Source: CBCXVS01 sp965178525 (GTDB taxonomy: Bacteria; Tectomicrobia; Entotheonellia; Entotheonellales; Entotheonellaceae). Taken from it: a DNA stretch of 13,326 nt. Made by a program: the position numbers and the translations under genes. The notes under the pieces are model-generated. The model was not told where the DNA came from and did not search any database. It was given only the letters and a program-made list of their open reading frames with translations. Every line of letters begins with the position of its first letter. Positions within the stretch are counted from its first letter, which is position 1. The DNA lies in contig CBCXVS010000216.1 in assembly GCA_965178525.1 (NCBI GenBank), positions 1 to 13,326 on the forward strand, given 5' to 3'. Below are positions 1 through 6,168 of the stretch, one piece after another.

Positions 1-232
1 ACTTTGAGGATGATTCGGTGGGCATCTGGGCTGGGCTAGGGAACCTGATCTTATGCTATTGAGGAACAACTCTAATGCCTTCTCGACGGCTTCTTATCGG
101 TATGATCTGGGTGCCGCTTGAGTACGGCAAACGAGGGATAAGTACCTGGACAGAACGACCTTGATACATGTCTCCGGAGGAAAGATATAAATTTAATTTT
201 GTTTCGGTGCGTAAAGCAGGCCGGCACACCGA
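1..232. other. intergenic/edge region without a supported gene
   Basis: No gene can be supported here. An open frame enters from the left edge and stops at a TGA at 60-62 (19 codons). It could be the tail of a plus-strand gene, but it is too short to identify. A 31-codon ATG frame from 75 resembles nothing I recognise. Just beyond the minus-strand peptidase stop there is a weak inverted repeat, GGTGCG (206-211) against CACACC (225-230), with a 13-base loop and AT-rich sequence beyond it. It could end that transcript but lacks a clean T-tract. Confidence 0.4.
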
Positions 233-2827
233 TCATTTGGCTGCGGGGGTTGGGGTCGTGATCGCGATGGTGGGGTACCGCAGATAGGTCTGTGCAACGC
301 GTTGCACATCGGCCTTGGTGACTTGAGCCAGGCGCGCCACCTCTTGGGTATGAAAGTCGTATCCAAGGCCGTAGAGCTCGTTGAGCCCAGCGCTCGATGC
401 GAGCTGACCGTTGGTTTGTCCGTCGAGGCGTTCGGCAATGATCGCGAGCTGTTTGGCCCGAGCCAGTTCCGCATGGCTGATATCACCCGCTTTGGCTTTG
501 TCGGCGTAGCGCAGAATAATGTCCACTACCTGATCGGCCTGATGTGGCTGCGTCGCCGCCATAATGCCGAAATATCCGGGCTCCAGCCCGAGCCAGTTAA
601 AGGCGTGCACGACATAGACCAGTTGTTTGCCACGCAGTTCCGTGTGCAGCCAGCCCCCGGGAAAGCCAATGCCGGACATCACCGCGTCGAGGATGTGCAA
701 GGCATAGCGGTCTTGCACGTTGGTGACCGTGGTTCCGGGAAAGCCAATATAGATGGCCGCCACCTGTTTCCGGGTTTGCTTGACCTCGCGGCGTGCCTGT
801 GTCGAGGGTGGTTCCGCTGGCACTTGCGGGAACGTCAGTGGCTGCGGATGAAAATCCGTAAAAGCCCGCGTCACCCGTGCCGCCGTTCTGTCCACATCGA
901 TATCGCCTACAATCGCTAAAACCATATTATTGGGGACCGCATAACGCTGGTGAAAAGCGACCACGTCGCGGCGTTGCAACTGGCGCAGCGCTGCCTCGCT
1001 GCCCTCTGGCCGCATGCGATACGGACTGGTCGTAAAATGTGTGGCGTGAAACAAGGTGCGGGCTTCCGCACGCCAACTGTCATTTTGCCGCTCGAGAGCC
1101 GCCAACATCAAGCGGCGCATTTTTTGCAACTCGGCCTCGGCAAACGTGGGCCGTCGGATCACGTCGGCAAAGACGTCCAACGCCTGTGCCATATCCTCTG
1201 CGAGGCATGAGGCCGTGACATAGAAGCTGTTATGACCCGAATCGGCCATGAGGCTGCCACCCATGGCATCGAACGCCGTGGCGATATCGTCGGCGCTGCG
1301 GTATGTCGTCCCTTTCAACAGCAGCCGCGCCATCAGCTTGGTGAGGCCATTGGTACTGGGCGTTTCCACCCGTACCCCCGCTTTGAAGTAGGCATGTAGG
1401 GCCACGATGGGCAGGGCAGGATTGTGCTGCAGAAGCAATGTCATGCCATTCGGCAAGACCTGCTTGCGCATGGCGTCGGCCCGTGTCGCCGATGGTGTGG
1501 TGGCGGTTGCGGCCGGCGCACGCGGGGGGCGTACGACGGCAACGGTTAGGGTGTCTTCGCGCAAATAGCGTTGTGCCACTTGCTGGACGGATGCCGCGGT
1601 TACGTTCTGGATGTTGTCGACATAGGTCGCACTGAAGTTGGGGTCGTACGTGCTCAACATATTGCGTCCGAGCGCGCGGGCGCGTTCCTGCACGGTCTGC
1701 CGGTCAAAGACGTGATCGGCAATCTTTTGTTTTTTGGCTTTAGCGAGTTCTTGCGGGTTCACGAGTTCATCACGCAGTCGATAGAGTTCATGCAAAATGG
1801 CTTTTTCCGCCGCCGGCAATTGCTCTGGCTTCAGGGTGGCCCACACGCTCAAGCTGCCGGGGACATAGGCGGGGGTGAAAGAACCGGAACCGATGCTGTA
1901 GACGAGTTGCTGCTCGTCTTTGATGCGTTTCACCAGGCGTGAACTGTTGCCATTGGATAAGATGTACGACAGGACATCGAGGGCATAGAGGTCTGGGTGA
2001 AGCAGCGGCACCGTGCCAAAGGAAAGGCTCATATGGGCTTGCGCGATGTCCATCTCTTTGATTGCAGTGCGTTTACCTACTTGTGATGGCTCGTCCGGTA
2101 GGGTGATCGCCGGTAGGTGACGGCGTGTGCCACTGGCGAAGGCTGGGCGGATATGCTCCAGCGCTGATGCCGTGTCGATATCGCCCACGACCACGAGGAT
2201 CATGTTATTCGGCGCATACATACGTTGGTAGTAGGCCACCAAGTCATCACGGGTGATTTGCTGCACCAACTCCTTGTATCCGATGACCGGATAGCGGGCC
2301 GGATGGACTTGATAACGCGTTTCGCGGGCAAGTTGAAAGAGTTGCCGCCGGGGACCGTCGAGCCCCTGTTCGATCTCTCGCTGCACCACGCCTTTCTCGC
2401 GGACAAACTCGGCTTCCGTCATGAGGCTGCGGAGCATCCAATCCGCCAGCAAATCTAACGCGGTGGTCCAATGATCGGCCGTGGTGTGAATGTAATAGGC
2501 GGTGTGATCGGCCGTGGTGTAGGCGTTGGTATTGTTGCCGATCATTTCCAAAATGGCGCGGCTTTCCGCCTCGGTGCGCGTGCTGGTGCTACCGCCACTG
2601 ATGATATGCTCAAAAAAATGGGAAATCCCGCTCCCAAGATATTCCTGCTCATAGATACTGCCCGTACGCACGAAAACTTGCACCGACACGATGGGTTTGG
2701 CGTGATTTTCTTCGATAAGCACCGTGAGGCCATTGTCCAGCGTGGTGTGAAACACCGCAGCGTGGCCACAAGTCAACACCATCAAAAGCAGTAAGATACC
2801 GTAGGATAACACGTACAACCGTTTCAT
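233..2827 (-). CDS. exported two-domain M16 family zinc metallopeptidase
   Basis: Predicted 864-residue pitrilysin/M16 (insulinase-like) peptidase that degrades peptides outside the cytoplasm. Residues 1-23 form a signal peptide: K2-R3, a Leu-rich core, then a GHA-A cleavage-like site. The N-terminal M16 half has the inverted zinc motif HFFEH at 70-74 and the downstream Glu ligand region E144-E151. The C-terminal half repeats the fold (it starts near MRKQVLPNGMTLLL) but has no HxxEH, as is usual for the structural half of fused M16 proteins. The ATG at 2827 is chosen because it begins the signal peptide and follows purine-rich GGGAGGAG. The frame stays open another 23 codons, but those translate the heptamer array (MRNAECG units). 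It lies 69 bases after the exonuclease gene and is probably co-transcribed with it. The substrate is unknown. Confidence 0.92.
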   Translation of the reverse strand: MKRLYVLSYGILLLLMVLTCGHAAVFHTTLDNGLTVLIEENHAKPIVSVQVFVRTGSIYEQEYLGSGISHFFEHIISGGSTSTRTEAESRAILEMIGNNTNAYTTADHTAYYIHTTADHWTTALDLLADWMLRSLMTEAEFVREKGVVQREIEQGLDGPRRQLFQLARETRYQVHPARYPVIGYKELVQQITRDDLVAYYQRMYAPNNMILVVVGDIDTASALEHIRPAFASGTRRHLPAITLPDEPSQVGKRTAIKEMDIAQAHMSLSFGTVPLLHPDLYALDVLSYILSNGNSSRLVKRIKDEQQLVYSIGSGSFTPAYVPGSLSVWATLKPEQLPAAEKAILHELYRLRDELVNPQELAKAKKQKIADHVFDRQTVQERARALGRNMLSTYDPNFSATYVDNIQNVTAASVQQVAQRYLREDTLTVAVVRPPRAPAATATTPSATRADAMRKQVLPNGMTLLLQHNPALPIVALHAYFKAGVRVETPSTNGLTKLMARLLLKGTTYRSADDIATAFDAMGGSLMADSGHNSFYVTASCLAEDMAQALDVFADVIRRPTFAEAELQKMRRLMLAALERQNDSWRAEARTLFHATHFTTSPYRMRPEGSEAALRQLQRRDVVAFHQRYAVPNNMVLAIVGDIDVDRTAARVTRAFTDFHPQPLTFPQVPAEPPSTQARREVKQTRKQVAAIYIGFPGTTVTNVQDRYALHILDAVMSGIGFPGGWLHTELRGKQLVYVVHAFNWLGLEPGYFGIMAATQPHQADQVVDIILRYADKAKAGDISHAELARAKQLAIIAERLDGQTNGQLASSAGLNELYGLGYDFHTQEVARLAQVTKADVQRVAQTYLRYPTIAITTPTPAAK

Positions 2828-2852
2828 GATCACCCTGTCTCCTCCCGCTCCA

Positions 2853-2898
2853 CTTCCGCATTCCGCATTCCGCATTCCGCATTCCGCATTCCGCATTC
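2853..2898. repeat. ATTCCGC heptamer tandem array 1
   Basis: Five perfect head-to-tail ATTCCGC copies lie at 2860-2894, with a one-base variant (CTTCCGC) at 2853-2859 and a partial ATTC at 2895-2898. The array fills most of the gap between the exonuclease stop (TGA, read at 2899-2897) and the M16 start, and its edge overlaps that stop codon. Read on the minus strand, each unit contains ATG, and because the period is seven, ATGs appear in all three frames. The same unit recurs in array 2 at 5207-5237. It resembles the short tandemly repeated sequences known from cyanobacteria, but the origin here is unknown. Confidence 0.95.
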
Positions 2899-3436
2899 AA
2901 GTGTCGAGCTCGAGCGCCAGGCGGTAGAGACGCCACGTCCATTCGATGTCGTTGAGGGCGCGGTGGTGGTTGTCACCATCGCGGACAATATGATAATGCT
3001 GCGCCACCGTGCCCAGCCCAAGATGGAGGTCTGCCGGGAGCTTGCCCATTAATTGCAGCCACTTGTACAGGCTCCACACATCGAAAATATGATAATCGAA
3101 ACGCCAACGCATGCCACAGTGCTGATACGCTTTGTAGAGGAAAGCCTCGTCGAATTTCGTATTCCAACCGCTGATGACCGCATCATCGGCGCACCGGCTA
3201 TCGAAGCGTTGCAGCACGTCGGAGAGAGGCGCCGCCGCGTCGATGGTTTCCCGTGGAATATGGTGCACTTTAGCCGCCTCGTCGCTGTGTTCGACCTCCC
3301 CAGGGTTCGTGAGAGCTTGAAAATCCTCGGGTTCACGCCGGCCATCGGTTTCGAAGATACCCCCAATCTCGATAATGCCATGCCGATCCATATCCAATCC
3401 GGTCGTTTCCAAGTCGATAAAAACGAGCTGCCCCAT
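2897..3436 (-). CDS. DEDDh 3'-5' exonuclease (DnaQ/Pol III epsilon-like)
   Basis: Predicted 179-residue RNase T/DnaQ-fold exonuclease that removes nucleotides from 3' ends with two metal ions. The three Exo motifs are present: ExoI is DLETTG with D8 and E10, ExoII is the NTKFDEAF segment with D96, and ExoIII is HRALND with H158 and D163, the DEDDh arrangement. The length fits a stand-alone exonuclease domain with no polymerase-binding tail, so it is not clearly the replicative epsilon subunit. It could act in DNA repair or RNA trimming. AGGAGG lies about 12 bases before the ATG, rather far. A near-consensus promoter on the same strand sits upstream at 3532-3561. The stop codon overlaps the heptamer array, and the M16 gene follows. 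Confidence 0.88.
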   Translation of the reverse strand: MGQLVFIDLETTGLDMDRHGIIEIGGIFETDGRREPEDFQALTNPGEVEHSDEAAKVHHIPRETIDAAAPLSDVLQRFDSRCADDAVISGWNTKFDEAFLYKAYQHCGMRWRFDYHIFDVWSLYKWLQLMGKLPADLHLGLGTVAQHYHIVRDGDNHHRALNDIEWTWRLYRLALELDT

Positions 3437-3531
3437 GTGCGTGGTAACCTCCTACGTGGTATGCCCTACCCGCTGTGCCGGTATGGCGTATGATGCGGCG
3501 CGGCGGTGAGGCGAGTACAATCCTCGCGCAG

Positions 3532-3561
3532 ATTATACCTGGGGCCACGACGGTTTTTCAC
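3532..3561 (-). promoter_or_regulatory. putative sigma70-type promoter for the exonuclease/M16 pair
   Basis: Read on the minus strand, 3537-3532 is a perfect TATAAT. Eighteen bases upstream, 3561-3556 reads GTGAAA, which matches 4 of 6 positions of the -35 consensus. It lies in the gap between the divergent exonuclease and PHP genes, about 95 bases before the exonuclease start, so the inferred leader is roughly 90 bases. The -10 match is strong, the -35 moderate. No equally good promoter was seen for the rightward PHP gene. Confidence 0.5.
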
Positions 3562-3665
3562 CTATCTTGGGTCTAGAGTTCCGTCTCGCTCTTTTGTTCT
3601 TGGCGATTTTCTGTTACTCTGCTTGAGACATAGGTATCCTACAAGGGCGTAAAAGGTAGAGAGCG

Positions 3666-4502
3666 ATGCAAGCGAGTTTTGCCACAGTGCGGGAACGGTA
3701 TCTTGACGACCTGATTGAGTACGGCTGGTATGATGTACGCACCTTTAGTAAGAAACAACGGCGTGAGTTCCGGACACCGGGGTATCTGCTCGACCTGCTG
3801 CGGAGCCGCCACGTCACGGCGGTCGAGATGCATAGTCACACCCCTCGATCCGATGGGCTGATCGAGCCCGAACGCATCCAGTCCTGGACGCAGGCGCTAT
3901 ACAAAAAGGGCTATTTTCGCCATGAGCACCTCACGATACCGCTCGTCGTGATGATTACCGATCACGATTATATCTACGAGTACGGGGCGCTGAACGCCCT
4001 GAGCCAGGATGATGACCTGATTTTCCTCGCTGGGACGGAGGTCAGCACCGAACAGGGCCACGTCTTGTATTATGGCTCCCATCCTGAAATCGTCTATACG
4101 TACGAGCTGGACCGGCCACAGCTCTCGGTGCAGCCCGCAGGCCATGAATTTCTCGACATGGTCAATGCCCTAGAGGCCGGGGTCGCCTTCCCCTCGCATC
4201 CCTATCGGGAAACGAGCATGTTGCGGGAACTGCCGGGGGAGGAGGTCGCGCCCAAGTTGGCGACGTTGGAAATCCTCAATGGCAAAACGCCTGCGGAGCA
4301 GAATCTCATGGCGCTCGAATATGCCAAAGCCCATGGCATTCGGGGCATCGGCGGCAGTGATGCGCATCAGATGTCCCGCCTCTATTCGTATGTCACGTTG
4401 TTCGACGGCCCCATTCGCTCCGTCGATGACGTGATTATGGCCCTACGTCAGGGCGATTTCTTCCCGGTACATGGCGAACATCTGCGTTTCAAAGAGGAAT
4501 GA
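3666..4502 (+). CDS. PHP-domain metal-dependent phosphoesterase
   Basis: Predicted 278-residue soluble hydrolase of the PHP superfamily, which cleaves phosphoesters with a polynuclear metal site held by His and Asp residues. The full motif set is visible in order: HSH at 56-58 with D63 (motif I), TDHD at 98-101 with H100 (motif II), E125 in GTEVS, H132, H178 in FPSHP (motif III) and GSDAH at 231-234 (motif IV). About 50 residues precede the first motif, longer than in minimal TrpH/YciV-type proteins. AGGTAGAG precedes the ATG. It is read rightward, divergent from the exonuclease and upstream of the two selenoprotein genes after a 68-base gap, so co-transcription is possible. The substrate cannot be assigned; nucleotide or histidinol phosphates are known for relatives. 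Confidence 0.9.
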   Translation: MQASFATVRERYLDDLIEYGWYDVRTFSKKQRREFRTPGYLLDLLRSRHVTAVEMHSHTPRSDGLIEPERIQSWTQALYKKGYFRHEHLTIPLVVMITDHDYIYEYGALNALSQDDDLIFLAGTEVSTEQGHVLYYGSHPEIVYTYELDRPQLSVQPAGHEFLDMVNALEAGVAFPSHPYRETSMLRELPGEEVAPKLATLEILNGKTPAEQNLMALEYAKAHGIRGIGGSDAHQMSRLYSYVTLFDGPIRSVDDVIMALRQGDFFPVHGEHLRFKEE

Positions 4503-4527
4503 GCCAATTTGCCGTTCTCGACTCTTC

Positions 4528-4550
4528 GCTGACAGCTGATAGCTGACAGC
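4528..4550 (+). repeat. imperfect hairpin between PHP and selenoprotein genes
   Basis: A compact dyad: GCTG (4528-4531), A, CAGCT (4533-4537), loop GAT, AGCTG (4541-4545), A, CAGC (4547-4550). This is a nine-pair stem broken by a single A-A mismatch. No T-tract follows, so it is not a classic terminator. It lies 21 bases before the ATG of the ArsC-like selenoprotein and could be an mRNA processing or stability element, a translational control hairpin, or a dispersed palindromic repeat. Confidence 0.6.
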
Positions 4551-4570
4551 TCTTCAAGAAGGGAGTTCGT

Positions 4571-4927
4571 ATGTTGGCAGCGGTCGAATGGTATTATCAT
4601 CGCAAGGGTTGAACGACGTGTGCCAAGGCATCCAAGTTTTTGGAAGCACATGATATTGCCGTGCAAGAGACGGTAAGCGCCAGCAAAAAGCTGGGGCGTG
4701 CCGACGCGCTCGCGATGGCGCGGGCGGCGCAGCGGCTGGTCGCGGCGAAGGGAAAGAAGGTTACAACCGTGGATCTGGCCACGGACCAACTGTCGGATGA
4801 CGACCTGGCCAAGCTCATGTTAGGTCCCACCGGCAATATGCGGGCGCCGACGCTCCGTGTAGGTCAGACGATCGTTGTGGGGTATAATGACCAGGTCTTT
4901 GCCGACACCTTCGTGTCGGGTACCTGA
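4571..4927 (+). CDS. ArsC-like thioredoxin-fold selenoprotein (UGA at 4610-4612 = Sec14)
   Basis: Reading TGA at 4610-4612 as selenocysteine gives one uninterrupted 118-residue protein. It starts at ATG 4571, after GGGAG five bases upstream, and ends at TGA 4925-4927. The UGA falls in the redox motif KG-U14-TT-C17, a UxxC in place of CxxC, right after the first beta strand (EWYYHR). Other ArsC/Spx-fold marks are helix-1 residues AKASKFLE and the conserved RAPT loop with a cis-Pro candidate at P93, followed by a TLRVG strand. Protein-like sequence on both sides of the UGA and the hairpin after it (4617-4652) argue against a true stop. The family matches what is called ArsC-family (seleno)protein. 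The probable role is a thiol/selenol oxidoreductase; arsenate reduction is not shown. Without Sec decoding only a truncated frame from about 4640 remains. The second selenoprotein follows after 16 bases. Confidence 0.88.
4617..4652 (+). promoter_or_regulatory. putative bacterial SECIS hairpin of the ArsC-like selenoprotein
   Basis: The lower stem pairs CGTGTGC (4617-4623) with GCACATG (4646-4652), seven pairs including one G-U. After an internal bulge (4624-4630 against A4645), the upper stem pairs TCCAA (4631-4635) with TTGGA (4640-4644), capped by the loop GTTT (4636-4639). The loop begins with GU, the preferred start of bacterial SECIS apical loops, and its G lies 24 bases after the UGA, inside the usual window of about 16-37. 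It should be bound by SelB. The structure was folded by eye. Confidence 0.7.
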
Positions 4928-4943
4928 ACGTTAAGGAGAGCAT

Positions 4944-5177
4944 ATGGAAAAGGAAGTCATTGTCTACAGCAATGTTGGTTGAGGCCCCTGCCATCGAGCG
5001 ATGGAGTATCTATCGCAAAAAGGCGTCCCGTATACCGAAAAGAACGTGGCGCAGGATCCCGAAGCCGTGCAGGAACTCATGAGTATGGGCTTGCGCTCTT
5101 TGCCGGTGATTGTCATTGGTGAGGAACAACTTAGCGGGTATAATCCAGCAGCGATTGACGCCGCTCTCGCCAGCTAG
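4944..5177 (+). CDS. glutaredoxin-like selenoprotein (UGA at 4980-4982 = Sec13)
   Basis: Reading TGA at 4980-4982 as selenocysteine gives a complete 77-residue glutaredoxin/NrdH-size protein from ATG 4944 to TAG 5175-5177. The first strand EVIVYSNVG leads into U13-G-P-C16-H, the thioredoxin-type CGPC site with Sec in the attacking, N-terminal position. Then come helix HRAMEYLSQKG, strand VPYTEKNV, the LPV turn with cis-Pro P54, strand VIVIG, and a Gly-Tyr element (GYNP) typical of glutaredoxin C-termini. A strong AAGGAGAG (4933-4940) precedes the ATG. It sits 16 bases after the ArsC-like selenoprotein and is certainly in the same transcript. Probable role: reduction of disulfides or selenenylsulfides, perhaps recycling its neighbour. 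It has no usable alternative start after the UGA that keeps the active site, so it is invisible to standard calling. Confidence 0.9.
4988..5006 (+). promoter_or_regulatory. putative SECIS hairpin of the glutaredoxin-like selenoprotein
   Basis: A perfect five-pair stem CCATC (4991-4995) / GATGG (5000-5004) carries the loop GAGC (4996-4999). It is extended below a bulged G4990 by CT (4988-4989) / AG (5005-5006). The loop starts with G, but this G is only 14 bases after the UGA, slightly closer than typical bacterial elements, and the GU preference is not met. It is a plausible but weaker SECIS candidate than the one in the preceding gene. Confidence 0.55.
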
Positions 5178-5186
5178 CCCCCCGGG

Positions 5187-5215
5187 ATGCGGAACGATCT
5201 CTTTTCATTCCGCAT
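5187..5215. terminator. hairpin from an inverted heptamer copy between convergent genes
   Basis: ATGCGGAA (5187-5194) is a perfect inverted match to TTCCGCAT (5208-5215), the start of heptamer array 2, with a 13-base loop that contains TTTT. It lies ten bases after the glutaredoxin stop and about 20 bases beyond the stop of the opposing reductase gene, where a bidirectional terminator would be expected. No T-tract follows the stem on either strand, so termination is inferred from position and structure only. Confidence 0.4.
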
Positions 5216-5237
5216 TCCGCATTCCGCATTCCGCATT
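5207..5237. repeat. ATTCCGC heptamer tandem array 2
   Basis: Four perfect head-to-tail ATTCCGC copies lie at 5207-5234, followed by a partial ATT at 5235-5237. The unit and orientation are identical to array 1 at 2853-2898. As there, the array edge overlaps the stop codon of a minus-strand gene, here TAA read at 5238-5236. Together with the inverted copy at 5187 it forms a stem. Confidence 0.95.
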
Positions 5238-5643
5238 ACTCTTTAGTCGTCCCTATTCTGTGACGCAGGGCCCGTCCTTTATCGGGGTGTGGATCTTTTA
5301 CCAGACCATATATCTGCCGTCCTTCATGATCCTCAGGCAGGTATTCGGTGATGGGTACGCCGTCTTCATTTAAAAACAGCAAACAGTGGCAGTATTTGTA
5401 CATCTGCATCTCATCGCAGGCGCAGATCCACCGCCGGCTTTTGGCCTCTTCCTGTTTGTCTGGGTAGAAGTTACACGGACATAACGGCTTTCCAACTTCC
5501 TCAATATGCCGCGCCAATCCCTCCACGACGGTTTCCGTCACCTTGGGATCCGGATGCAGATAACTGCCGGATTTCTCCGCAAATTTCTCCGCATACTTTT
5601 GCATTTTGTCGAGGTTTTTCTGGCTCGGTTTGGTGAGTTCCAT
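5236..5643 (-). CDS. ferredoxin:thioredoxin reductase catalytic-chain homologue
   Basis: Predicted 135-residue [4Fe-4S] disulfide reductase. The FTR-beta signature is intact as CPC-x16-CAC-x8-CHC: C55/C57, C74/C76 and C85/C87. By the spinach enzyme's numbering (offset 3), C55, C74, C76 and C85 should hold the cluster and C57-C87 form the active disulfide next to it. The middle motif is CAC rather than CPC. The N-terminus is helical and Lys-rich (KNLDKMQKYAEKFAEK). The start at 5643 is chosen because AGGAG lies 8 bases upstream; the frame stays open to 5703. No variable (alpha) chain is nearby, as in many bacterial and archaeal FTR-like proteins. It converges on two thioredoxin-fold selenoproteins, which suggests it feeds ferredoxin electrons to them. 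That link is inferred. Confidence 0.9.
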   Translation of the reverse strand: MELTKPSQKNLDKMQKYAEKFAEKSGSYLHPDPKVTETVVEGLARHIEEVGKPLCPCNFYPDKQEEAKSRRWICACDEMQMYKYCHCLLFLNEDGVPITEYLPEDHEGRQIYGLVKDPHPDKGRALRHRIGTTKE

Positions 5644-6054
5644 CTTCTGATCTCCTGTTGCGAGAGGCGGTTGTCGTGTCGGGACGGTGGATGTCTCCTC
5701 CACACCATGCCGTTTATGGAGCGATCGCTTCGATTTTTTCCGCCAGGGAAAAATCCGGCTCGCTACGACCCTCTACGTCATCGCATGCGACGTTGGCTAT
5801 TGGGAAACGCAAGAGCGCGAGAATACGAGCGCACATGACAAGCTACCCATTGCCTGGTCACTATACCATATGCACTCCGGTTGGCAACCATGAACGTCCG
5901 AGCGACGGGCTCCGGGACGAAAATAGGTTGAGCGCGCCTAGGCAAACATAGTATTGTAAAACGTGCTGCCGATAACCGAGCGAACTAAGTCTGCGATTTG
6001 TATGCTTACTATCTCGGAACTTTGTACGCCATAGGATTAGGATTACCGTATGCT
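5644..6054. other. intergenic region, no gene seen
   Basis: The roughly 410 bases upstream of the reductase gene hold no convincing reading frame on either strand, and no tRNA-like cloverleaf was recognised. It is the divergent control region of the leftward reductase gene and the rightward histidine kinase. GC content falls towards the right end, where the kinase promoter candidates lie. Confidence 0.5.
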
Positions 6055-6118
6055 TTGACGTAGCTATACTGGTCTGTTTATAGAACAGTATATTATAACT
6101 ATACAAGTTTCTATAGAA
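6055..6118 (+). promoter_or_regulatory. AT-rich promoter region of the hybrid histidine kinase, with dyads
   Basis: TTGACG (6055-6060) matches the -35 consensus at 5 of 6 positions, and TATAGA (6079-6084) after an 18-base spacer is a fair -10. The -10 lies within an inverted repeat, CTGTT (6074-6078) - TATAG - AACAG (6084-6088), so a bound regulator could block it. A second -10-like TATAAC and a perfect ten-base palindrome TTCTATAGAA (6109-6118) follow. The region is far more AT-rich than the surrounding genes. The leader would be about 75 bases. Confidence 0.5.
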
Positions 6119-6168
6119 ATGCATATATAGAACAAGATAGATAGGAAGTTAGGATAGAGAGGGTGGCG

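Noticed and set aside
302..919. 205-codon plus-strand frame opposite the M16 gene
   Set aside because: Antisense shadow; composition and lack of domains argue against it.
2828..2896. N-terminal extension of the M16 peptidase (MRNAECG repeats)
   Set aside because: These codons only translate the heptamer array; the signal peptide and ribosome site place the start at 2827.
2853..2898. Heptamer array as a CRISPR array
   Set aside because: Units are seven bases with no spacers and no cas genes.
4528..4550. Rho-independent terminator after the PHP gene
   Set aside because: The stem has no following T-tract.
4925..4927. TGA at the end of the ArsC-like gene as a further Sec codon
   Set aside because: A ribosome site and the next ATG follow at once, and the fold is complete; it is a normal stop.
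5644..5703. Twenty-residue N-terminal extension of the FTR homologue
   Set aside because: A well-placed AGGAG before 5643 supports the shorter protein, and the extension shows no FTR features.
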